From Rhodospirillales bacterium (GTDB lineage Bacteria; Pseudomonadota; Alphaproteobacteria; Rhodospirillales; Casp-alpha2): a stretch of 59,709 nt of DNA. Shown in pieces: positions 7,566-16,119 of this stretch. The stretch is taken from assembly GCA_018662225.1 (NCBI GenBank), contig JABJGO010000092.1:1-59709 (forward strand), read 5' to 3'. Made by a program: the position numbers and the translations under genes. Each line of letters opens with the position of its first letter. Position 1 is the first letter of the stretch. The notes below the pieces were generated by a model, which saw only the letters and a program-made list of their open reading frames with translations, was not told where the DNA came from and did not search any database.

Positions 7566-8579
7566 ATGTTCCAATTTGGTCATTTCGTATTTATGCGAGC
7601 CGTCATGGCTGTCATTACATTGTTGACAGTATCATTCATTGTTTTCACTCTCATGGAATTTGTTCCATCCAACTGCGCGGAACGTTACCTGGCGTTTAAG
7701 AACACGCAAGGCGGACAGATTTCTGTGGCTGATATTGAAGCCGAAGAACGGCGCATGGGCCTGGACAAACCTTACGTCGTCCGTTGGGGAACCTGGGTTG
7801 GCAACGTGTTCTTCAAGGGCGATTTTGGCCAAAGTTGTATTCTTCGCGTCGGCATCAATCAGCTTCTTGGACAGAAATTCTGGATATCACTGGGCATTTG
7901 CCTGACGTCCCTTCTGCTGGCTTATGCGATTGCCATACCGGCGGGCATTATATCGGCGTCATCAAGCAATGCGGCGCTCAATAATGGCCTTCGTTTCTTC
8001 AGCTACCTTGGCTTGGCGATGCCGAACTTCCTGCTCGCGCTGATGATCATGCTCACATCAACGGTCTTGTTTGGTGACAGCTTGACCGGATTGTTCAGCA
8101 AGGAGTTCAGGGATGCTGCTTGGTCCTATGATCGGGTGATGGACTTCCTGTCCCGTGCCTGGTTACCTATCTTTATTCTAGGCTGGTCGGCGACCGCCTT
8201 TGCCCTGCAAACGGTTCGTGCGTTGATGTCTGATGAAAATGGTAAGCTGTATGTCACGGCGGCACGAGCACGCGGGCTTTCCGGGAGTCGACTATTGTGG
8301 CGTTACCCGGCCCGCCACGCGTTAGGCCCAATCATTAACTCGCTGGGGTTTGATCTGAACCGCATCTTTAACGAATTGCCCATCGTGGCGATGATCTTGG
8401 TGTTGACTGAGGCTGGTGCCTTGTTGATTGAGGCGTTGGCACGATCCAACGATCAACAATTAGCCGGTGCTATTATTTTCATGCTCACGGCGTCTATTGT
8501 ACTCCTGAATTTCTTAACCGACATTCTGCTTGCCATTATCGACCCCAGGGTCTGGCGCAGTATCACGGGCGGGGGGTGA
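7566..8579 (+). CDS. ABC transporter permease, DppB/OppB type
   Basis: This 337-residue inner-membrane permease carries the BPD_transp_1 domain. An N-terminal membrane segment (about 8-30) is followed by a periplasmic stretch and about five further helices. The family EAA-like cytoplasmic loop for the ATPase is visible (VTAARARGLSGSRLLWRYPARHAL, split near 237-260). It pairs with the next gene to form the translocation pore. The start ATG follows GGGGGCGA. It is probably co-transcribed with the downstream permease and ATPases; the gap to the next gene is 4 nt. Confidence 0.92.
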   Translation: MFQFGHFVFMRAVMAVITLLTVSFIVFTLMEFVPSNCAERYLAFKNTQGGQISVADIEAEERRMGLDKPYVVRWGTWVGNVFFKGDFGQSCILRVGINQLLGQKFWISLGICLTSLLLAYAIAIPAGIISASSSNAALNNGLRFFSYLGLAMPNFLLALMIMLTSTVLFGDSLTGLFSKEFRDAAWSYDRVMDFLSRAWLPIFILGWSATAFALQTVRALMSDENGKLYVTAARARGLSGSRLLWRYPARHALGPIINSLGFDLNRIFNELPIVAMILVLTEAGALLIEALARSNDQQLAGAIIFMLTASIVLLNFLTDILLAIIDPRVWRSITGGG

Positions 8580-8583
8580 TCAC

Positions 8584-9780
8584 ATGACAGATGTAGCAAC
8601 AATGACCGATGCCGAAGCGCTCGAGGAACAGAAACGTAAGGAAGCGTATTTCACCGCCAGCCAGTTGCAGCTCATATGGGCGCGTTTCAAAAAAAATCGC
8701 TCTGCCATGTGGGGTGGGGCAGTTCTGATCAGTCTGATTTTGATGGGGCTATTTGCACCGTTCCTGTCGCCTTACGATCCGACGATTGCTGGACGTGATG
8801 CTGAGTATCAGAATGGCGCGCCGCAAATTCCGAAATTCTGGGATGAGAACGGGTTCTCGTTTAGGCCCTTCATCTACACTTATACTCGTGAGCGATCAGC
8901 CGCGACCAACTTCCGTTGGGAAAGCAAGGTTGATCGGGATGCGCGCCGGTTTGTTGAGCTCTTTGTTACCGGTTGGGAATATCACGTCATTGACATGGGA
9001 CTGGATATGCCGGGTAAGACGTTTGATTTCAAATTCCAGTTGTTCAAATCGAACACTCATTTGTTCGGTGTGAATGAGGGCGGTATTCATCTGTTCGGAA
9101 CGGACAAGCCGGGCAAAGATATTTTCTCTCGTACCTTACATGCCATTTATACATCACTGGCGGTCGGTACAATTGGCGTCGTTATTAGTTTTGTTCTGGC
9201 CCTTATTATCGGCGGTGTGTCGGGATACTTCGGCGGCAAGATCGATAGTGTTCTGCAAATGATCACCGATGCGGTGCGAACCGTACCGGCGATCCCGTTG
9301 TTCATGGCCATGGCCGCGTTTGTGCCGGATGAGTGGAGCGCGGAACTCAGGTTCTTCTTTATCTCTATCATTCTGGGATTGATCGGCTGGCCTACATTGG
9401 CAAGGCGTGTGCGAACGCACTTGTTGACGGAACGATCGCAGGAATACGTACTGGCAGCACAACTATGTGGTGCCAACGCCAGCCACGTAATCAGGCGCCA
9501 CCTGTTGCCCAGTTTTACCAGTTACATCATCGTTGATCTGGTTATTTCGTTCCCTTACATGGTGCTCAGTGAAACCGCGCTGAGCTTTATCGGATTGGGA
9601 TTGAAAGATCCGGTGAACTCACTGGGCGTGATGTTGCAAAGCGTCACCAAGGCAGACGTGCTGTTGAATTATCAATGGTACTTTATTCCCGTTATTTTCT
9701 TCATGGCGCTGGTTTTGGCCTTTGTATTTGTCGGCGATGGTTTACGCGACGCCGCTGACCCTTACTCGGATCATAAATAA
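8584..9780 (+). CDS. ABC transporter permease, DppC/OppC type
   Basis: This is the second permease subunit, 398 residues from the ATG at 8584; the open frame extends 54 nt upstream into the previous gene but that start is unlikely. It has an OppC-like N-terminus with a first membrane helix near residues 44-62, then a BPD_transp_1 domain with loop YVLAAQLCGANASHVIRRHL. The family hallmark FGTDKPGKDIFSR is present (normally GTDxxGRDxxSR). About 110 residues separate the first helix from that hallmark, far more than in DppC. This extra external region probably contacts the enlarged binding protein. The stop overlaps the next start by 1 nt (TAATG). Confidence 0.92.
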   Translation: MTDVATMTDAEALEEQKRKEAYFTASQLQLIWARFKKNRSAMWGGAVLISLILMGLFAPFLSPYDPTIAGRDAEYQNGAPQIPKFWDENGFSFRPFIYTYTRERSAATNFRWESKVDRDARRFVELFVTGWEYHVIDMGLDMPGKTFDFKFQLFKSNTHLFGVNEGGIHLFGTDKPGKDIFSRTLHAIYTSLAVGTIGVVISFVLALIIGGVSGYFGGKIDSVLQMITDAVRTVPAIPLFMAMAAFVPDEWSAELRFFFISIILGLIGWPTLARRVRTHLLTERSQEYVLAAQLCGANASHVIRRHLLPSFTSYIIVDLVISFPYMVLSETALSFIGLGLKDPVNSLGVMLQSVTKADVLLNYQWYFIPVIFFMALVLAFVFVGDGLRDAADPYSDHK

Positions 9781-10787
9781 TGAGCGAAAAACTAATCAAA
9801 GTCGAAAACCTGACCCTTCAGTTTAAAACTGATGAGGGCCTGATCACTGCCGTGGATGATGTGTCCTTTGAAATTGCACCGGGCGAGGTTATGGGGCTGG
9901 TGGGCGAGTCTGGATCCGGTAAATCGGTGACGGCCAAGTCGTTGATGAAACTGAACCCTGGCAATGCAGTCTATTCGCCGGAAAGCAAGATCACCCTGAC
10001 CACAGATGGTGAAGATATTTCGGTACTTGATCTGCAATCAGCGCGTGATCTGAAAGTGGTTCGTGGTGGTGCCATCTCCATGATTTTTCAGGAACCCATG
10101 GCCAGCTTTGCACCGGCGATCACTATTGGTGATCACATGGTGGAACAGCTTTTACTTCATACGGACCTGAACAAGAAGGGGGCCGCCGAGCTTTCCGTGG
10201 AAATGCTGGAACGCGTTGGTATTTCTGAGGCGGGTAAACGTTTCGATCAGTATGCGTTTGAGCTGTCCGGTGGTATGCGCCAACGCGCCATGATCGCCAT
10301 GGCGTTGTCTACCAAGCCCAAACTGTTAATTGCGGATGAGCCCACAACGGCGCTTGATGTGACCATTCAGGCCCAGGTGTTGGAGCTGATGAAGGAGCTG
10401 GTTACAGAGTTCGGCATGGGTATTGTCTTTATCACCCACGACTTGGGTGTTGTCGCCCAGACTGCGGACAAGGTTGCCGTCATGTACCTTGGTCGATTGG
10501 TTGAGCAGGGGCCGGTACGTGAAGTTCTCCACCATCCCGCCCACCCTTATACGCAAGGCCTGATGGACGCATTACCCAAACTGGAAGATCTGGACGCGCC
10601 GTTGACACCCGTGGCAGGGGATATCCCAAGCCCGTTGGAACGGCCCAGTGGATGTGTGTTCCATACCCGCTGTCCTAAATTCATTGAGGGACGCTGCGAT
10701 GCCACAGAACCGAAATCCTTTGGCGTATTCACGGATCACACCGTTTCATGCTTTGTGACTGAAGATCAGGGAGTACGCGTAGCATGA
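9780..10787 (+). CDS. ABC transporter ATPase, DppD/OppD type
   Basis: This 335-residue ATPase couples ATP hydrolysis to peptide-type import. Walker A is GESGSGKS (near 41-48), the signature is LSGGMRQR, and Walker B is [12 protein letters not shown] with the switch His in [10 protein letters not shown]. The C-terminal oligopeptide-transporter extension carries the cysteine pattern [10 protein letters not shown]...RCDA...VSCF, which in DppD/DppF relatives binds an iron-sulfur cluster. It forms a heterodimer with the next ATPase. Its stop overlaps that start by 4 nt (ATGA), indicating translational coupling. Confidence 0.95.
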   Translation: MSEKLIKVENLTLQFKTDEGLITAVDDVSFEIAPGEVMGLVGESGSGKSVTAKSLMKLNPGNAVYSPESKITLTTDGEDISVLDLQSARDLKVVRGGAISMIFQEPMASFAPAITIGDHMVEQLLLHTDLNKKGAAELSVEMLERVGISEAGKRFDQYAFELSGGMRQRAMIAMALSTKPKLLIADEPTTALDVTIQAQVLELMKELVTEFGMGIVFITHDLGVVAQTADKVAVMYLGRLVEQGPVREVLHHPAHPYTQGLMDALPKLEDLDAPLTPVAGDIPSPLERPSGCVFHTRCPKFIEGRCDATEPKSFGVFTDHTVSCFVTEDQGVRVA

Positions 10788-11794
10788 GCGATCATCCATT
10801 AGTTTCCACAGAAAATCTTTCTGTTCATTTCCCGCTCGGTAAAAACCTGTTCGGCCCGCAACTGTACGTCAAGGCCGTTGAGGGTATCACCCTGCAAATT
10901 CCACGCGGCAGTTTCTTTGGTCTGGTGGGCGAGTCCGGATCCGGTAAAACCACCTTCGGCCGAGCCCTGTTGAAAGCGGTGCCCATCTCCAATGGTCATG
11001 TGGAATATCACGACGAGGATGTGAATTATAATCTGGAGACGCTGACCAAAGCCGAGTTGAAAGATTATCGCAAGCGGGCACAGCTAATTTTTCAGGACCC
11101 TTATGCAGCCCTTAGCCCGCGCATGACCGTTCGCGATATTATCGCCGAGCCGTTGGAACTGATGGGGCTGACCAGTTCACGTGAAGAAACTGACGAAAAG
11201 GTCCGTGAAATTGCGGCTAAATGCCGTTTGAACCTCGAGCATCTGCGCCGCTTCCCGCACGCGTTCTCTGGCGGGCAGCGCCAGCGTATTTCTATTGCCC
11301 GTGCTTTGGTTTCAACGCCTAAATTTGTTGTGGCCGACGAATCTGTGGCTGCACTTGATGTCTCCATTCAGGCGGACGTGTTGAATTTGTTGAAAGAATT
11401 GCAGCGTGAACTGGGTCTGACATATCTGTTCATTAGCCATGACTTAAGCGTGGTTGCCCACGTTTGTGACAAGGTTGCGGTGATGTATTTGGGCCGTCTG
11501 GTGGAAACCGCCCCAACACGCGAATTGTTTGCCGGACCCAAGCATCCCTATACAAAGGCACTGTTATCTGCGATTCCATCATTGGACCCGGATCACGTGA
11601 GCAAGGCACAGAAGCTTGAAGGTGAAATTCCCAGCCCGGCATCACCACCGCCTGGTTGCAAGTTCCACACTCGCTGTCCCCATGCCACGGATATCTGCAA
11701 GACGCAGGAACCGGCACAGGAACATGTGACAGAATCTCACACGATTTCCTGCCATCGCTGGAAAGAGCTGGATGTCGCGGACGCGGCAGAATAA
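10784..11794 (+). CDS. ABC transporter ATPase, DppF/OppF type
   Basis: This is the second ATPase of the importer, 336 residues. Walker A is GESGSGKT, the signature is FSGGQRQRIS, Walker B is FVVADESVAALD (Ser replaces the usual Pro in DEP), and the switch His is in FISHDLSVVA. The C-terminal OppF extension has CKFHTRCPHATDICK and SCHRW, consistent with the cluster-binding cysteines of this family. It completes the five-gene transporter and ends 37 nt before the sulfatase-family gene, which is probably part of the same transcript. Confidence 0.95.
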   Translation: MSDHPLVSTENLSVHFPLGKNLFGPQLYVKAVEGITLQIPRGSFFGLVGESGSGKTTFGRALLKAVPISNGHVEYHDEDVNYNLETLTKAELKDYRKRAQLIFQDPYAALSPRMTVRDIIAEPLELMGLTSSREETDEKVREIAAKCRLNLEHLRRFPHAFSGGQRQRISIARALVSTPKFVVADESVAALDVSIQADVLNLLKELQRELGLTYLFISHDLSVVAHVCDKVAVMYLGRLVETAPTRELFAGPKHPYTKALLSAIPSLDPDHVSKAQKLEGEIPSPASPPPGCKFHTRCPHATDICKTQEPAQEHVTESHTISCHRWKELDVADAAE

Positions 11795-11831
11795 CTCACT
11801 TCTAAATCATACATACTGAAGGGAACGTTCC

Positions 11832-13352
11832 ATGAATGTCCTCTATATCATTGCGGATCAATGGCGTGGCGAGTGCCTGTCTCGACTAGGGCACGACCAT
11901 GTGCGCACCCCTCATCTTGATGCACTGGCCGAAGACGGTGTCCAGTTCAACCAACACTATACCCAGGCGTCACCATGCGGACCGTCGCGCACCAGTGTGC
12001 ATACGGGCATGTACATGCATAATCACCGGTCCTTTTTAAATGGTACGCCTTTGGACGCACGCCATACGAACGTGGCCAAGGAAGCGCGTGCTGCGGGGCA
12101 TGATCCTGTCCTTTTTGGTTATACGGACATCAGCCTGGATCCTCGTCATTATGTGATTGAGAACGGATATGAGGGCGTGCTGCCTGGCACGGATCCTGTG
12201 TGCTTATTGGACGGGAGTTATGCGCCGTGGATCGCGAGACTTAAGATCAAGGGCTACGATGTGCCGGATCGTGGGAGTGACATGTTCCAGCCGAAAAGGA
12301 ATTTTCCCGGCGCAGATGGTAAAGAGTCCACCTACGCTCCGGCGCAGTACACAGCAGAGGACAGCAACACGGCCTTTTTGGTGGATGAAGCGATCACCTA
12401 TATAGATGGACAGGAAGGCAAACCGTGGTTTGCCCATATAGCGTTCATTTCACCGCATCCACCCTTTGTTGTACCTGAACCCTATCACGACATGTACAAC
12501 GCAGATGACATGCCGCTGCCAAGTCGCCAGCCAACGCCGGAGCAGGAAGCCGCTCAGCATCCATGGATTGAGTATTTTCTGGACCAACAAACGTCTGCGG
12601 GTCACACGATCGGTATCCCGCCCAAGGATAAGCCCCTGTCAGATGCCGAGGCACAACAGACCAAGGCAACTTATTTCGGTATGATATCCGAAGTGGATGC
12701 GCAGGTCGGGCGTCTGATAGCATATCTCAAAGAAAACGATATGTATGATGATACCTTGATCGTCTTTACCAGTGATCATGGGGAACACATGGGCGATCAC
12801 TGGATGTATTCCAAGTACAGCTATTTCCAGCAGACCTTTCATATCCCCATGATCGTTCGCGATCCTACGGCAGCGGCTGATGCGGCACGGGGCACAATCG
12901 TGGATGAATTCACGGAAAGCATCGACGTGATGCCGACGATCCTGAACTATCTTGGCGTCGATGTTCCGGCTCAATGTGATGGTCATTCATTGATACCCTT
13001 CTGTCACGGCTCGCCGCCAGAAAACTGGCGCGATGCCTATCACGCGGCATTTGATATGCGGGGCCTTTCCAATGGCGAGATCGTTCTGCCCTTGGGGTTG
13101 GCGCCGGATGAATGTGTGGTCTACGTCTTATGCGACAAGCGCTACAAATATGTTCATTTTGCGACCCTGTCACCATTACTGTTTGATATGCAGAATGATC
13201 CGGGTGAGTTTGAAAACCTGGCCGCTGACCCTGAACACCAGGGCAAGGTTGCGGAATACAGCCAGAAGATGCTGTCGTGGCTGATGAAGAGTGACGGCGA
13301 TGAGTTAACCGACATGCACTTGACCACGTCTGGCGTGTCCCGGTGGTCCTAG
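11832..13352 (+). CDS. Sulfatase / phosphonate monoester hydrolase family enzyme
   Basis: This 506-residue enzyme belongs to the alkaline-phosphatase superfamily. The formylglycine motif C49-G-P-S-R53 lies in SPCGPSRTSVHTG, so Cys49 should be converted to formylglycine for ester hydrolysis. Metal ligands are suggested by D9 (IADQW) and the TSDHGEHMGDH motif. The overall pattern (NHRSFLNGTPLDARH, PHPPFVVPEPYHDMY, FTESIDVMPTILNYLG, DKRYKYVHFA) is close to the arylsulfatase/phosphonate monoester hydrolases of Rhizobium and Burkholderia. There is no signal peptide, so it acts in the cytoplasm, presumably on a substrate brought in by the adjacent transporter. The maturing enzyme is not in the window. 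Confidence 0.9.
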   Translation: MNVLYIIADQWRGECLSRLGHDHVRTPHLDALAEDGVQFNQHYTQASPCGPSRTSVHTGMYMHNHRSFLNGTPLDARHTNVAKEARAAGHDPVLFGYTDISLDPRHYVIENGYEGVLPGTDPVCLLDGSYAPWIARLKIKGYDVPDRGSDMFQPKRNFPGADGKESTYAPAQYTAEDSNTAFLVDEAITYIDGQEGKPWFAHIAFISPHPPFVVPEPYHDMYNADDMPLPSRQPTPEQEAAQHPWIEYFLDQQTSAGHTIGIPPKDKPLSDAEAQQTKATYFGMISEVDAQVGRLIAYLKENDMYDDTLIVFTSDHGEHMGDHWMYSKYSYFQQTFHIPMIVRDPTAAADAARGTIVDEFTESIDVMPTILNYLGVDVPAQCDGHSLIPFCHGSPPENWRDAYHAAFDMRGLSNGEIVLPLGLAPDECVVYVLCDKRYKYVHFATLSPLLFDMQNDPGEFENLAADPEHQGKVAEYSQKMLSWLMKSDGDELTDMHLTTSGVSRWS

Positions 13353-13706
13353 GCGTTACAACCTAGCGGACGAGAACCATAACGCCCCTAAACAGACCTT
13401 GGGTGATCAAGGGGCCAAGCTTGCGTTGGTGCATTCATCCAAAAATTTCCCGAAGGCCGGGACGCTGCCCGCACGGCGATGCATTAGCTTTCAACTGGGT
13501 ATTCGGCATGTCCTGTACTTCAAACTCATTAACGGCTCCTTTGTAGAACTTTTTTACAATTAACTGCGAATAACATAGAGGTCAATGGCTGTAATGCGAA
13601 TTTCGTAGGTATAATTTATTGACATGCGTTTTAAGTAGATCAATATGACCGTAATTTCGAATATCGTAAATATCCGTATGGCATTACGCTTACTAGTGGA
13701 GACTAA
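13353..13706 (+). promoter_or_regulatory. AT-rich leader before the Rieske operon, with two related motifs
   Basis: This 354-nt gap has no gene. Two related segments 60 bp apart, beginning at 13591 (GTAATGCGAATTTCGTA) and 13651 (GTAATTTCGAATATCGTA), share the core CGAATNTCGTA and could be paired regulator sites. The strand becomes AT-rich from about 13550, as expected for a promoter. GGAGAC before the Rieske ATG is its ribosome site. Confidence 0.45.
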
Positions 13707-15092
13707 ATGATGAGCCCGGCCCCATCCAAAAACCCTGATCTGAAGCCTGCGGGAAACTTCCAGGGCTACGCCCAGGCGAATACAGCCGACATTGATGAAG
13801 AGATAGCACGCGTTGGTCCCGGCACACCGGCGGGTGAGTATTTGCGTTGTTTCTGGCATCCGGTCTTTATGACGTCGGAATTAGGTGAGTTGCCCAAGGC
13901 CATTAAAATCATGGACGAGGAACTGGTCCTGTTCCGTTATGGTAGTGATGACGGTATTGGTCTGGTTCATAAATACTGTCCGCACCGGCGGGCGTCCCTT
14001 GAATACGGCAAGTGTGAAGATCGCGGCATCCGGTGCTGTTACCATGGCTGGCTGTTTGCGCCGGATGGGGAAATTCTCGAAACACCGGCCGAGGATCTGG
14101 GCGATGGCCCAGCCAAACAGATCCGCGAACGGACCCGCCTTGGGGCCTATCCGGTGATTGAGTTCAACGGTTTGATCTTTGCCTATATGGGCAAGCCCGA
14201 AAACATGCCAGCATTCCCCATGTATGATGCATTCGAGATCGAAGACATGGTCACCCGGCCCTATGAGATACCATATGCCTGCAACTGGGTTCAGGTGCTC
14301 GATGCGATCCTTGATCCGGTCCACACCACATTCCTGCATAGCCAGAACAGCAGCCCACAGTTTTCGGACGGCATGCTGGAAACCGGTGTTCTGAAATTCT
14401 ACGAGCGTAATGAGAATCATTTTTTGGGCTCATCCACACGCCGCATTGGTGACAATGCGTGGGTTCGCCTGAATGAACTGATCTTGCCTAACTTTACCCA
14501 GGCCGGTGCCGCTTTTGCCGCCGACGGTACTGAACAACGTTATTTCGGCCGGTCCGCCTTTACCCGCTGGGTCGTGCCGGTGGATGATGAGAGCTCGGTT
14601 GCCTTTGCATGGGGTAATTTTGGTGATCGTTGTGATCCCCACGAATACAACACCAAGGAAGGTTGTGAGCTGATCGAGCAGGGCGAAATTGTGGAACGCA
14701 CGCTGGAAGAAAAACAGCGTCGCCCGGCTGATTCCGAAGCCGTGGAAGGCATGGGCCGTATATCCAATCATATGGGTGAGAATTTGATGCCTACGGATCG
14801 GGGCATATCGCTCTACCGGCGTCGTATTCGCCGCCAGATCAAGGACCTGGAAAACGGCACGCTGCCACCACAACCCGTAAACCCGCCCGGTGCATCGGTT
14901 CGCACCTACGGCCAGGACACCATCCTCACATTCCCACCCAAATCGGATATTGATGATCGCGATTACCTTATGGCCATCGGGGCGGCCGTGATGGATATAG
15001 AGTTCGAGTATGAGAACTGTGATAATCAGGAACGTGACGCAACGATCATTGATAAGCTGAAAGAGCTTGAGGCCAAGGGAATCGATTTATGA
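13707..15092 (+). CDS. Rieske non-heme iron oxygenase, alpha subunit
   Basis: This 461-residue oxygenase resembles phthalate-dioxygenase-type enzymes. The Rieske [2Fe-2S] motif is C91-P-H93 with C110-x2-H113 (RCCYHGW). The mononuclear iron site is N193-W-V-Q196, D203-P-V-H206 and H211 (FLH). Such enzymes hydroxylate or O/N-demethylate aromatic or quaternary-amine substrates using electrons from a reductase. No reductase or ferredoxin gene is nearby, so one must be encoded elsewhere. The start is one of two tandem ATGs (13707/13710) after GGAGAC. Its stop overlaps the following dehydrogenase start by 4 nt. Confidence 0.92.
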   Translation: MMSPAPSKNPDLKPAGNFQGYAQANTADIDEEIARVGPGTPAGEYLRCFWHPVFMTSELGELPKAIKIMDEELVLFRYGSDDGIGLVHKYCPHRRASLEYGKCEDRGIRCCYHGWLFAPDGEILETPAEDLGDGPAKQIRERTRLGAYPVIEFNGLIFAYMGKPENMPAFPMYDAFEIEDMVTRPYEIPYACNWVQVLDAILDPVHTTFLHSQNSSPQFSDGMLETGVLKFYERNENHFLGSSTRRIGDNAWVRLNELILPNFTQAGAAFAADGTEQRYFGRSAFTRWVVPVDDESSVAFAWGNFGDRCDPHEYNTKEGCELIEQGEIVERTLEEKQRRPADSEAVEGMGRISNHMGENLMPTDRGISLYRRRIRRQIKDLENGTLPPQPVNPPGASVRTYGQDTILTFPPKSDIDDRDYLMAIGAAVMDIEFEYENCDNQERDATIIDKLKELEAKGIDL

Positions 15093-16105
15093 CAACGAAG
15101 GTTCATGTAAAGAACAACCGGTGGGCCGAAGGCTCGTTCCCCAATACGCCGGAAGGGGAAGAAGTCTTCACCATCACGAAGGATCGCTTCGATGGTGCGG
15201 TATCAGGTTTTCCGGACATTGCTGGCAAACTAGACGCATTCATTGATTGGGACACCGACAATTTCGAGGCATCCATGAAAGATGCGGATGTGTTGTTGAC
15301 CTGGAACCTGCCAACAGAAAATTTGCGTAGCGTCGCGCCAAATTTGAAGTGGATCCACTGTATCGGCGCGGGTGTTGAGCACATGTTACCCATGGACTGG
15401 TTACCGGACGGCGTCACGCTGACCAATAACAAGGGTGTTCACGGTGCCAAGGCGGCTGAGTTCGGTTTGATGAGCGTGCTGATGCTGCATTCCCACATGC
15501 CCGCCATTGTCACCAACCAGCGCAACGTGGTCTATGATTCGCTCTATTGCTCCCCCATTGCAGGTAAAACCCTCGTTGTGGTTGGAACGGGTAGCCTGGG
15601 CGGATCAGCCGCCAGAAAAGTAGGGCAGCTTGGCGTCCATGTGATCGGCGTCAATTGGCACGGTAAGCCGGTGGATGGCTGTGACGAGGTGGTTACCACC
15701 GATCAACTGGATACGGTTCTGCCACGGGCGGACTATGTGTTGATGGCGACTCCTGATACGCCGGAGACGCGCGGGTTATTTGATCGGCGGCGGCTTGATC
15801 TGCTGAAACCGGCGGCGGGCGTCATTAACATCGGGCGCGAAGCCATCATGGATTATGATGCGCTCTGCGATAAATTGGACGAAGGCAGCCTCGCCGGGGC
15901 CATTTTGGACGTGTTTGACCCGGAACCTATTGCGGCCAATTCACGCCTCTGGGCCACGAAAAACCTGATCGTCACGCCGCATGTGTCGGCAGATGATGGC
16001 GACGCGTATATTCCGCTGACGCTTGACCTGTTTTTTAAGAATATGTCGCTTTACCTTTCTGGCGAATCGCTGCTCAATCCTATCCAGCCTGAACTGGGAT
16101 ACTAG
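15089..16105 (+). CDS. D-2-hydroxyacid dehydrogenase, NAD-binding
   Basis: This 338-residue enzyme belongs to the D-isomer-specific 2-hydroxyacid dehydrogenase family. The Rossmann motif is GTGSLGGSAARKVG. The catalytic set is visible as Arg in INIGREA, Glu in FDPEP and His in TPHVSA. It would interconvert a 2-hydroxyacid and 2-oxoacid with NAD(P)H. The overlap with the Rieske gene (ATGA) and a 14-nt gap to the decarboxylase indicate one operon, so it probably processes a product of the oxygenase or feeds the decarboxylase pathway. The substrate is not predictable. Confidence 0.92.
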   Translation: MTTKVHVKNNRWAEGSFPNTPEGEEVFTITKDRFDGAVSGFPDIAGKLDAFIDWDTDNFEASMKDADVLLTWNLPTENLRSVAPNLKWIHCIGAGVEHMLPMDWLPDGVTLTNNKGVHGAKAAEFGLMSVLMLHSHMPAIVTNQRNVVYDSLYCSPIAGKTLVVVGTGSLGGSAARKVGQLGVHVIGVNWHGKPVDGCDEVVTTDQLDTVLPRADYVLMATPDTPETRGLFDRRRLDLLKPAAGVINIGREAIMDYDALCDKLDEGSLAGAILDVFDPEPIAANSRLWATKNLIVTPHVSADDGDAYIPLTLDLFFKNMSLYLSGESLLNPIQPELGY

Positions 16106-16119
16106 GATACGGAAGCACA

